Below are positions 1-5,754 of a stretch of DNA of 8,639 nucleotides, piece after piece. Source of the DNA: JACRIK01 sp040753835 (GTDB lineage Bacteria > Planctomycetota > MHYJ01 > JACQXL01); the NCBI GenBank assembly GCA_040753835.1, contig JBFMDM010000094.1:1-8639 (forward strand), given 5' to 3'. The notes under the pieces were generated by a model, which saw only the letters and a list, made by a program, of their open reading frames with translations, was not told the DNA's origin and did not search any database. The translations under genes and the position numbers were made by a program. How positions within the stretch are numbered: the first letter of the stretch is position 1; every line of letters begins with the position of its first letter.

Positions 1-1070
1 AGAACCGTCATTAACAAACTCACTGAATCATTGTCAGTGTCGGTTGGTTCTTCCGTATTGGTTGTGTAATCCAATTTCAGAATCGCATTATCCGAAAGAC
101 GATGGCCTCCGCCGATTGAGGTACGGGTAGACTGGTTGCCAGCCGCATTTTCAAACGAACTGTAGCGGAATGCCACATACCACTCCTTGTTGACATTGTA
201 AATGCCATCCAGGAGCATTGTGGTTGTTTCGGAGATGAGATTCTTTGTTCCCTTAGACCCTTGGCCATAAGCCAGGCGGAACACGCCCTTGGCATCGCTG
301 AAGAGGGGCGCCTTTGCGGGTGTAAACTTCTGGGCGCCTTCCAGCAGGTCATAGCGGACATCCATCTGATAACCCTTTACATATCCCGGTCCGGCAAAAC
401 TACCCATTCCAGAAGTGCTTCCGGCCAGTATGTTACCGGAATCAACCTGTGAAAGAGAGAAGTAAAGCGGCATGCTCTTCATCGTGCCCATTGCTTTTAG
501 GGCATATCCCTTTTCGTTGTTGTCATCAACAACGCCTGCGGCTGCGCCATCGCCGCCGTTCAGCAGGGACACTGAATAACCCAGGGTGAGGGGCAGTTCG
601 ATTGGCAGCGCATTCTGCCTGAATTCAACGCCGACGTCATTGCCGAAAAGACCGCCGATTGAATTAGTGACTGAAGCGCTTTCTATCGGGTTATTGGTCC
701 AGGTCTCTTCGCCGTAGTTGACCTTCATCTTGCCGACATAGATGTCAGGATTGACAGTGTCGCTCTTGGTCAGTTTCTTCAGAAGGTTGGACATCTTAAC
801 GAATGCGTATTCAGCGCTGGGCGCTGCGGCATTGTTAAAACTTAACCTGAACACAGCAACGGTGTCTTCGCCAAACTGGGCATTGGCCCTGAGTTTTGCA
901 TCCGGAACGCCAAATGTGCCATCGCCAGCATTACCTGGAAGTGTGCTAGAACCGTTGTCCATATAACCGGCGGCAAGGCGGCTACCCTTAAAATCAACCT
1001 TTACATCCTCTGCCATTACGGGCAGTGTCAAAAGTGCGATAGCCGCGATTACGCATAACAGTGTCTTCAT
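1..1070 (-). CDS. Outer-membrane porin-like beta-barrel protein, partial (3' end beyond window)
   Basis: This reading frame runs without a stop from an ATG at 1070 to the window edge, giving 356 complete codons. The N-terminus is a clear Sec signal peptide: a basic start (MKTLL), a hydrophobic core and a likely cleavage after PVMA, before EDVKVDF. The mature part is rich in Gly, Asn, Thr and alternating aromatic/polar strands, as in beta-barrel porins. It includes YVGKMKVNYGEETWTNNPIE near residues 111-130 and NSIGGLFGNDVGVEFRQ near 136-152, and later short strands ending in aromatic residues. I infer an outer-membrane channel but cannot name the substrate. The start is supported by GGAG eight bases upstream and by the signal peptide. 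The same frame stays open upstream for another 73 codons to a TTG, but that stretch folds as RNA and does not look like protein. The gene appears to stand alone behind its own promoter. Porin-like call fairly sure; exact family unsure. Confidence 0.8.
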   Translation of the reverse strand, partial: MKTLLCVIAAIALLTLPVMAEDVKVDFKGSRLAAGYMDNGSSTLPGNAGDGTFGVPDAKLRANAQFGEDTVAVFRLSFNNAAAPSAEYAFVKMSNLLKKLTKSDTVNPDIYVGKMKVNYGEETWTNNPIESASVTNSIGGLFGNDVGVEFRQNALPIELPLTLGYSVSLLNGGDGAAAGVVDDNNEKGYALKAMGTMKSMPLYFSLSQVDSGNILAGSTSGMGSFAGPGYVKGYQMDVRYDLLEGAQKFTPAKAPLFSDAKGVFRLAYGQGSKGTKNLISETTTMLLDGIYNVNKEWYVAFRYSSFENAAGNQSTRTSIGGGHRLSDNAILKLDYTTNTEEPTDTDNDSVSLLMTV

Positions 1071-1085
1071 TATTTGAACTCCTAT

Positions 1086-1328
1086 GGCGCCGACCTTTTG
1101 GTCTTTAGCGCCAAAAGTTAGGACATTTAATCCCTGAATCCTGCTATCTGGTTGGGATAATCGGTTCGGGACTACTTCTGCCGCCTCGTGACAGAAGGGG
1201 TTTTGGTCCTTGATCAAAACCCTATCTCTACCCCGTCTTATGGCGGGGTTTTCTCCCTTCTTCGGTATGAGCCGAGACCTCATACCCAACGTTTTCACCT
1301 CCTTCCGGTGGAAGGGGAAAAATGATTA
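1086..1328 (-). ncRNA. Long hairpin-rich 5' leader of the porin mRNA (class unrecognised)
   Basis: Between the predicted transcription start and the porin ATG the minus strand can form a string of hairpins. They are CCTTCC/GGAAGG (1301-1306 with 1310-1315), GGTATGAG/CTCATACC (1264-1271 with 1279-1286), ACCCCG/CGGGGT (1230-1235 with 1244-1249), GGGTTTTG/CAAAACCC (1198-1205 with 1215-1222), CTTCTG/CAGAAG (1175-1180 with 1192-1197) and an interrupted GGCGC/GCGCC stem (1086-1090 with 1108-1112, with inner GACC/GGTC). The last stem ends about ten bases before the GGAG ribosome site. I compared it from memory with TPP, cobalamin, c-di-GMP, glycine, guanidine and molybdenum-cofactor riboswitches and saw no signature match. 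It may be a regulatory leader, an mRNA stabiliser, or a cluster of dispersed palindromes. That stems form is clear from sequence; a regulatory role is inference. Confidence 0.45.
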
Positions 1329-1334
1329 AAATAC

Positions 1335-1364
1335 TCTATACTAAATTTATCGTCAATCTGTCAA
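1335..1364 (-). promoter_or_regulatory. Sigma-70-like promoter for the porin
   Basis: On the minus strand a perfect -35 box TTGACA (1364-1359) is followed 18 bases later by TATAGA (1340-1335). Transcription would begin near 1328 and produce a leader of about 258 nt before the porin ATG at 1070. The match is good and lies in AT-rich DNA. The start site is inferred, not measured. Confidence 0.6.
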
Positions 1365-1396
1365 GAAATAATGAATAATTTTAATAAATAATTTGT

Positions 1397-1499
1397 CAAC
1401 CCCGCACATAAATAATGGCAAAGAATGTTACTTTATTATTTGAGGCCAAACGCTGTAATATCTGCAGACAAATGAGTTATGTTTATGTGCGGGGTCAAG
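1397..1499. mobile_element. Small inverted-repeat-bounded element, copy 1 (CCCCGCACATAAA ends)
   Basis: CCCCGCACATAAA at 1400-1412 is repeated exactly in inverse at 1482-1494, enclosing about 70 bases of AT-rich sequence with no reading frame of note. The outer flanks are CAA on the left and TCAAG on the right. A second element with the same ends but a different interior sits at 7140-7220. Shared termini around unrelated interiors suggest a non-autonomous (MITE- or REP-like) element or a conserved hairpin. No transposase is present in the window. No target-site duplication is obvious. Confidence 0.5.
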
Positions 1500-1506
1500 A
1501 TTTTAT

Positions 1507-1526
1507 AATATTTTATATAAAATATT
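1507..1526. repeat. Perfect 20-bp AT palindrome
   Basis: AATATTTTATATAAAATATT reads identically on both strands. It lies 7 bases beyond the copy-1 inverted-repeat element, in an AT-only stretch (about 1500-1537). Low complexity makes chance palindromes likelier here. It could be a hairpin or a protein site, but nothing adjacent decides this. Confidence 0.5.
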
Positions 1527-1536
1527 TTTATATCTA

Positions 1537-1555
1537 TAAGCGGATTAAGCGGATA
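1537..1555 (+). repeat. Dispersed TAAGCGGATTAAGCGGATA repeat, copy 1
   Basis: These 19 bases recur exactly at 5337-5355. Each copy contains two AAGCGGAT units, and related GCGGAT/TAATTCGG words follow up to about 1586. The sequence is intergenic, with no coding signal. Confidence 0.6.
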
Positions 1556-1597
1556 GGTTAGATTAGGCGGATTTGCTAATTCGGTGATTTCCCAACT

Positions 1598-1703
1598 AAT
1601 CTACGTAGCGACAGCGCCCGCTCCGCCGCCGCATTTGGCGAGCCTCGCCCTATCGGGCGGGAAGCGAGAGCGAGGCGAGGAGTCCCGCCCCAGCGGGATG
1701 GCC
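1598..1703. repeat. GC-rich palindromic intergenic repeat cluster downstream of the anti-sigma gene
   Basis: After the AT-rich stretch the sequence turns sharply GC-rich. It contains CCTCGCC/GGCGAGG (1643-1649 with 1674-1680) and TCCCGC/GCGGGA (1683-1688 with 1693-1698), the latter ending just past the anti-sigma stop codon at 1704. The stems could act as a 3' mRNA end, but no T-tract follows on the minus strand. The word GGCGAGCCTCGCC at 1637-1649 also occurs inside the neighbouring gene at 3565-3577. Confidence 0.5.
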
Positions 1704-3866
1704 TTATTCATCCCTGAAATCCAGGGTGGTTCTGAGGGTTTCTATGGCGGTTTTTATCTCTGTCTTGATGGATTCATCCGTCACTTTGCCCTGAAGCATT
1801 CTGAGTGTGAATATATCCTCTTTTTCTCCGATATTGGACAGGACCTTAACGGCGCTAATCACCAAAGCCGGCTCGCTGCTGTTCAACAGGCCTCTTATAA
1901 CTGCCAGGCAACGGGGGTTCTTTATTCCCTCTATGGAGCGGCTAATCTGGTCAGCCAGGTTGCGGTAGGGCTGGTTTTGGGTCCTTTTCCAGCGGTTAAT
2001 CAGGTCATAATAGCCGGATGCCAGCAGTTCCACGGTAAAGCCGGCAATGGCGTCCGAAGCGGTAAGCCGGGCTGTCTTTTGGATGGCCTGAAGGGTCAGG
2101 TCGCTGTTATTTTGGGCAATAATGTCCTTCAGGAGTTCAAATGCCTGTTGGTTCTCCAGGATGACAGCGGTTTCCAGGCAGGCCAGTTTGACCTTGGGGT
2201 CGGCGCTGTTGAGCGCTATATCAACCAGCCGGTTGACCAGACGCTGTTGGCCTTCGGGGTTCTCCAGCCCCATAATCGTCTTTATGGCGGCCAGTTTCAC
2301 AATGTCATTCTTATCCTCCAGCAGGGCATAGAGCCGGCTTAATGCCTTTTCCCGGTCTGATTTATCCCCGATGCGGATAATAGCCCGCCCGGCCGATAAC
2401 ACCACCCGGTAATCCGCCTCATTCCTGATGAGTTCGTGGAGGAGCGGCAGCGCAGAGACCTCCGAGATTCCGGCCAGGGATTCTACGGCTGTATTAAAGA
2501 GGGGGTTATCCCGGCCTTCGCCTTTCCTGATGATATTAGCCAGGGTTTTTATCAGTTCGGGAATATTTTCCGCGCCGATTGATTTCTCATCCTGCAGCGC
2601 CGCCAGGCACAGTTTCCTGGTGCCAATGTCTGAGCTTGAGGCGAAAATGCCTACCAGGATTTTAGCCCCGCGGGACGGGTTAATGCCCAAAAGCGTCTCT
2701 GCCGCCGCAGAGCGGTATTCTATGTAATATGAAGGCGATTTAACGATTCCTTCAAGTTCCGGATAGAGGTCTTCAGCGCCAATCCGTCTCAAAACCCGGC
2801 TCAGGTGCACCGGGTTATATTTTCCCGACGGCGCGCCCTTGAGGATATCCATCAGCGAAGGAACAATCTCATCTCCAAACCCGGCCAGTATTGCTTCAGC
2901 CGCCAGCGTCCTGTCAAAATCATTGCGCTCGTTGAGTCGTTTCAGTGTTTCCAGCAGGTATCTGGCCTGCCCGGGCTTGTCGCCGGCCGGCAAATCAAAT
3001 ATGGTCGGCCTGATGCTTATGCTGAAGGCAATCCTTTCCCCGGATTTTACCGGCTGCACGGAATTCTTCCATTCCACCTGAACCGCGCCTTCGTCAACGT
3101 TGACAGTGGTGATTTTGATGTCTTCATCAGATGCGGGCGGCATATTGTATTTAAGATGGTTGACCTTGAACCTGGTCCCGACCACCTTGATTCTGCCTGA
3201 ATCTGTTTCCACATATAGCGTCCTGGGGTCTTTGGCCACATCAAGATAAATGGAACCCTGGTGCAGGAGGATGTTCCCGCGGCTTTTATCCGATGGGTTG
3301 GTTATATTTAGGACGGTCTGGCGGTCCATCTCAATCCTGGTCCGGTCGGCCAATGATAACACGGCCTTGGTCCCGGCGGTCTGCATTACCGTGTCGTTAT
3401 TGATATAGTAAGTCCCTTTTGTGGTTGCTTCCTGCGGCCGATTATCCTGACGGACTATCAGGGAACCGCTGTCCAGGGAAATCGGCAGGGCGGTCTCAGG
3501 CGCCTTTGGCGCTGCCAGCCAGATGATTACAGCCAATAAGATAACAGCGGCTGCCGCCCATACGGGCGAGCCTCGCCACAGGCGGGAGGCAAGAGCATAC
3601 CTGAAACGGTAAAAGAGATTCGTTTCAGGGTATTCATTGACTCCTAATTCGTCTATCTTCTCGTTGACTGAATCTATAAAATCCGCTCTGGGCGCGATAT
3701 CAGTCCACTTGCCGAGAACTGCTGAAATCTGCTTTAGTTGAGACAGGGCGCTCCTGCATCCGGCGCAGGATTCAAGATGTCCCGTAACCGAACGTATTTC
3801 TTCCGCAGGCATAAGGCCCTTTATATAAGCGTCCAAATCCAATCTGATTCTGTCGCAATTATTCAT
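1704..3866 (-). CDS. Membrane anti-sigma factor: zinc-finger (ZAS) + TM + FecR domain + HEAT repeats
   Basis: A 720-residue protein probably restrains the ECF sigma factor encoded just upstream. Residues 1-40 carry the zinc-binding anti-sigma pattern Cys4...His30-x3-Cys34-x2-Cys37. Residues 102-119 (VWAAAAVILLAVIIWLAA) form one membrane helix, so the N-terminus should be cytoplasmic and the rest extracytoplasmic. Residues about 150-280 resemble FecR, with strands LSLADRTRIEMD, ILLHQGSIYLDVAKD, VETDSGRIKVVGTRFKV and VNVDEGAVQVEW. From about 300 to 712 there are repeated helical pairs of HEAT type (e.g. LAAEAILAGFGDEIVPSLMDIL, VVLSAGRAIIRIG, VKLAAIKTIMGLENPEG, ALVISAVKVLSNIGEKED). The ATG lies 2 bases after the sigma stop, implying translational coupling. 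FecR proteins usually relay signals from outer-membrane receptors; the HEAT tail, possibly a scaffold or sensor, makes this much longer than the family norm. Codons 91-101 overlap a dispersed GC repeat. Domain calls are strong; the ligand is unknown. Confidence 0.85.
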   Translation of the reverse strand: MNNCDRIRLDLDAYIKGLMPAEEIRSVTGHLESCAGCRSALSQLKQISAVLGKWTDIAPRADFIDSVNEKIDELGVNEYPETNLFYRFRYALASRLWRGSPVWAAAAVILLAVIIWLAAPKAPETALPISLDSGSLIVRQDNRPQEATTKGTYYINNDTVMQTAGTKAVLSLADRTRIEMDRQTVLNITNPSDKSRGNILLHQGSIYLDVAKDPRTLYVETDSGRIKVVGTRFKVNHLKYNMPPASDEDIKITTVNVDEGAVQVEWKNSVQPVKSGERIAFSISIRPTIFDLPAGDKPGQARYLLETLKRLNERNDFDRTLAAEAILAGFGDEIVPSLMDILKGAPSGKYNPVHLSRVLRRIGAEDLYPELEGIVKSPSYYIEYRSAAAETLLGINPSRGAKILVGIFASSSDIGTRKLCLAALQDEKSIGAENIPELIKTLANIIRKGEGRDNPLFNTAVESLAGISEVSALPLLHELIRNEADYRVVLSAGRAIIRIGDKSDREKALSRLYALLEDKNDIVKLAAIKTIMGLENPEGQQRLVNRLVDIALNSADPKVKLACLETAVILENQQAFELLKDIIAQNNSDLTLQAIQKTARLTASDAIAGFTVELLASGYYDLINRWKRTQNQPYRNLADQISRSIEGIKNPRCLAVIRGLLNSSEPALVISAVKVLSNIGEKEDIFTLRMLQGKVTDESIKTEIKTAIETLRTTLDFRDE
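3565..3595. repeat. Dispersed GC repeat lying inside the anti-sigma coding sequence
   Basis: GGCGAGCCTCGCC at 3565-3577 is identical to 1637-1649. The downstream bases stay similar after a short gap (GGCGGGAGGCAAGAG here, GGCGGGAAGCGAGAG there). Here the repeat is read in frame on the minus strand as residues about 91-101 (ALASRLWRGSP), immediately before the membrane helix. It resembles palindromic repeats that insert in frame into genes. Confidence 0.5.
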
Positions 3867-3868
3867 AA

Positions 3869-4444
3869 TTATTGACTCACGTATCCTTTTAACATCTCAA
3901 AGAGCATTTGTTTGCCCCTGAACACCCAGGATTTTACCGTATTCTCATTGGTCTTGAGGACATCGGCGATTTCCTTATAGGGCAAATCGTTATAAACCGC
4001 CATTATGATGGCCTCGCGCTGGTCTTCGGGCAGCGACTGGACCGCCCGGGACACCTTTTCCCTTATCTCCTTGTCGGCCACGGCCTCCACAGGCGAAGAT
4101 GCTTCAGCATTGGGAGTCCTGATTAAATCGGTCAGCTCCACATTCCTGGGCCGCCGTGCTTTATCCCTCAACTCGTTCTTGCAGAGATTGACCGCAATCG
4201 TATATAACCATGTGGTGAATTTATACCGCTGGTTATAATGCCGGATATTCAGGTAACAGCGGACAAACACCTTCTGGGCCAGTTCCTCTGACCTTGAGGC
4301 ATCGTTAATATTGCGGTAAACAAAATTAACGATGGCCTTATGGTATTTCTCTATCAGGGCGTTAAACGCCTTGCGGTCTCCTTTCTGCGCCCGCTTTACC
4401 TGCGCCTCGTCAGAATACAATTGTCCGCCTGTCTCTTTCATCAT
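3869..4444 (-). CDS. RNA polymerase ECF-family sigma factor
   Basis: A 191-residue ECF (group 4) sigma factor that would direct RNA polymerase to a stress or envelope regulon when released by its anti-sigma partner. Region 2 spans about residues 27-97 (FNALIEKYHKAIVNFVYR, then SEELAQKVFVRCYLNIRHY and the region 2.4-like KFTTWLYTIAVNLCKNELR). A linker leads to region 4 at about 130-182 (LPEDQREAIIMAVYNDLPYKEIADVL and the helix-turn-helix TNENTVKSWVFRGKQML). The length is normal, and no extra C-terminal domain is present. The start is one of two adjacent ATGs (4444 or 4441) with only a weak GGGG purine run upstream. The anti-sigma gene follows after 2 bases. A terminator upstream insulates the pair from mlaF. 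Autoregulation is typical of such pairs but is not proven by the sequence here. The target regulon is unknown. Confidence 0.93.
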   Translation of the reverse strand: MMKETGGQLYSDEAQVKRAQKGDRKAFNALIEKYHKAIVNFVYRNINDASRSEELAQKVFVRCYLNIRHYNQRYKFTTWLYTIAVNLCKNELRDKARRPRNVELTDLIRTPNAEASSPVEAVADKEIREKVSRAVQSLPEDQREAIIMAVYNDLPYKEIADVLKTNENTVKSWVFRGKQMLFEMLKGYVSQ

Positions 4445-4477
4445 ATTATACCCCGCATCTTGGGAAATAGTTGCAGG

Positions 4478-4537
4478 AAAAATTTAGAGCCAGTTAATCA
4501 TACCGACTCGTAGAGGCGGTATGATGTTACTGGCTCT
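4478..4537 (-). terminator. Rho-independent terminator after the mlaF-like gene
   Basis: A stem of about 20 bp, with one base bulged (arms 4486-4505 and 4517-4537, 11-base loop), is followed on the minus strand by TAAATTTTT. It lies between the mlaF-like stop codon (4566) and the sigma start (4444). It should end transcripts coming from the threonine dehydrogenase-mlaF group. On the plus strand no T-run follows, so it appears one-directional. Confidence 0.75.
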
Positions 4538-4540
4538 TAT

Positions 4541-4557
4541 CCCGACTACTTGTCGGG
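4541..4557. repeat. Small hairpin CCCGAC-TACTT-GTCGGG
   Basis: A perfect 6-bp stem with a 5-base loop sits between the mlaF-like stop and the larger terminator stem. It may assist the 3' end or be one of the dispersed palindromes of this genome. Confidence 0.45.
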
Positions 4558-4565
4558 AACTATAA

Positions 4566-5315
4566 TTATGTCTCTTCCTCAAACGGGCCTTCGGAATCGC
4601 CTTCCACAAACTGCCTGATGAACGGGTCTTTGGATTTGCGGAAATATTCCACGTCGCCGGTCTGGATAATCTTTCCGTGGTAAAGCAGGGCAATCCGGTT
4701 GGCCACCATAAAGGTGCTGTTCATATCGTGCGTGACCACGACTGAGGTGATGTGCAGTTTCTCCCTCAGGCGGATTATCAGGTTGTTAATCACATTGGAC
4801 ATTATCGGGTCCAGGCCCGTGGTCGGCTCGTCGTAGAGGATGATTTCCGGATACCTGACGATGGAACGGGCCAATGATACCCTTTTCTTCATTCCGCCGC
4901 TTAATTCGGCCGGCATCAGGTTCTCGGCGTTGTGCAGGCCTACTATCTCCAGCACCTCGGTCACCCGTTTCTGTATATTCTCTTCAGGCATCTCCTGGTG
5001 TTCTCTTAAAGGAAGCCCGACGTTCTCTCCGACCGTCAGCGAATTCAGAAGTGCGCTGCCCTGGAAGAGAAAACCGAATTTCTTGCGGATGCCGCTTAAG
5101 AGTTCCTCATTCGGGCTGGAGATATCTGTTCCGTCAACCGTAATCTGTCCAGAATCGGGTTGCATCAGCCCGACCATCAGTTTGAGAGTGACGCTCTTGC
5201 CCGCGCCGCTCCGGCCGATTATCGCAAAGGTCTCGCCTTTTTCTATCCTGAAGTTTATGCCGTTCAGGACCGTCTTTTTGCCCAGGACCTTCTTGACATC
5301 CCTGAATTCTATCAT
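4566..5315 (-). CDS. mlaF: MlaF-like ABC transporter ATP-binding protein (phospholipid transport type)
   Basis: A 249-residue ATPase closest to MlaF/Ttg2A, the cytoplasmic engine of the Mla lipid transporter that moves phospholipids between inner and outer membranes. Visible motifs are Walker A GRSGAGKS (34-41), Q-loop FLFQGSALLNSLTVGENV (Q85), signature LSGGMKKRVSLARSI (138-152), Walker B IILYDEPTTGLDP (158-170) and switch histidine VTHD (His196). The words GRSGAGKSVTLK, LFQ-x-SALL-x-SLTV and LSGGMKKRV are typical of MlaF rather than other ABC ATPases. The length is usual. The permease MlaE and substrate-binding MlaD normally sit beside it but are absent: a terminator follows directly, and atpC lies upstream. 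It may work with subunits encoded elsewhere. No clear ribosome site precedes the ATG; the start is chosen from the conserved opening MIEFRDVKKVLG. ABC assignment certain; Mla assignment likely. Confidence 0.88.
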   Translation of the reverse strand: MIEFRDVKKVLGKKTVLNGINFRIEKGETFAIIGRSGAGKSVTLKLMVGLMQPDSGQITVDGTDISSPNEELLSGIRKKFGFLFQGSALLNSLTVGENVGLPLREHQEMPEENIQKRVTEVLEIVGLHNAENLMPAELSGGMKKRVSLARSIVRYPEIILYDEPTTGLDPIMSNVINNLIIRLREKLHITSVVVTHDMNSTFMVANRIALLYHGKIIQTGDVEYFRKSKDPFIRQFVEGDSEGPFEEET

Positions 5316-5336
5316 AAAACAGGCAGTAAAATATGG

Positions 5337-5409
5337 TAAGCGGATTAAGCGGATAAATCGGATTAAACCGATAAATAAATCCGCTAAATCGGTAAAATCC
5401 GTTTAATCA
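5337..5409. repeat. Tandem-like GCGGATTAA/ATCCGCTAAAT microrepeats (includes copy 2 of the 19-mer)
   Basis: The gap between atpC and mlaF is almost wholly made of variants of (A)AGCGGATTAA and its complement, for example AATCGGATTAA, AAATCCGCTAAATCGG and AAAATCCGTTTAATC. The first 19 bases (5337-5355) are identical to 1537-1555. The mixed orientation allows weak pairing. No promoter or ribosome site stands out. Confidence 0.55.
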
Positions 5410-5411
5410 GT

Positions 5412-5714
5412 TTACTCTTTTCCCTGAGAGATACTTTCCGCAAGAATCGTTACCTTGGTTGCGGCGAATGGCTTGGAGTTTATTTCTATAAAGCCATCCT
5501 TTACGATATAGGTATTAGTTGCAGGTTGGGCGCCTTTGGAGTCATCGCTGATGATGCTGAATGCGGTTTTGCCTGCTCCCAGCGAGCCGGCAAAGGACGC
5601 ATGCCCGGCCAGCACGCCCATATAGCCGCTGTGGGCCGGAAAGACCAGCGACGAAACCCGGCCTTTGAATACCGTGCTCTCAGGCGTTATTATCTCAAGT
5701 TCAAATGATTTCAT
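5412..5714 (-). CDS. atpC: F-type ATP synthase epsilon subunit, short form
   Basis: A 100-residue protein matching the N-terminal beta-sandwich of the F1 epsilon subunit, which sits on the central stalk with gamma and couples rotation to the c-ring. The opening FELEIITPESTVFKGRVSSLVFPAHSGYMGVLAGHA fits the family (ITPE...V..G....V..P...G..GVL.GHA), as does the later IVKDGFIEINSKPFAATKVTILAES. Typical epsilon subunits have about 130-140 residues; here the protein ends just after the sandwich, so the C-terminal helical hairpin that inhibits ATP hydrolysis is missing. Short epsilons of this kind are known in some lineages. The gene normally follows atpD, but its neighbours here are the EF-Tu-like gene (40 bases upstream) and mlaF. 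No strong ribosome site is seen. It is either the sole epsilon, placed away from the main operon, or a second copy. Confidence 0.88.
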   Translation of the reverse strand: MKSFELEIITPESTVFKGRVSSLVFPAHSGYMGVLAGHASFAGSLGAGKTAFSIISDDSKGAQPATNTYIVKDGFIEINSKPFAATKVTILAESISQGKE

Positions 5715-5754
5715 AGTTTTACTGCCTACTGTTTACTGTGCACGGACTACTTTT

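Noticed and set aside
77..361. Minus-strand open frame of 94 codons
   Set aside because: It overlaps the porin in another frame; the porin frame is longer, has a signal peptide and continues to the window edge.
1071..1328. TPP, cobalamin, c-di-GMP or glycine riboswitch in the porin leader
   Set aside because: None of the conserved sequence blocks that I know for these classes is present on either strand.
1584..2342. Long plus-strand open frame of 252 codons
   Set aside because: It lies opposite the HEAT region of the anti-sigma gene, mirrors its codons, begins in repeat sequence, and has no ribosome site or recognisable domain.
4840..5406. Plus-strand open frame of 188 codons
   Set aside because: It is antisense to the mlaF-like gene, whose motifs are all intact; the composition is Ser/Pro-rich shadow coding, and the tail reads through microrepeats.
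5322..5726. TTTTACTGCC (5717-5726) and its inverse (5322-5331) flanking atpC, as insertion ends
   Set aside because: Ten bases in AT-rich spacer is short, there are no target duplications, and no transposase is present; chance or microrepeat similarity is enough.
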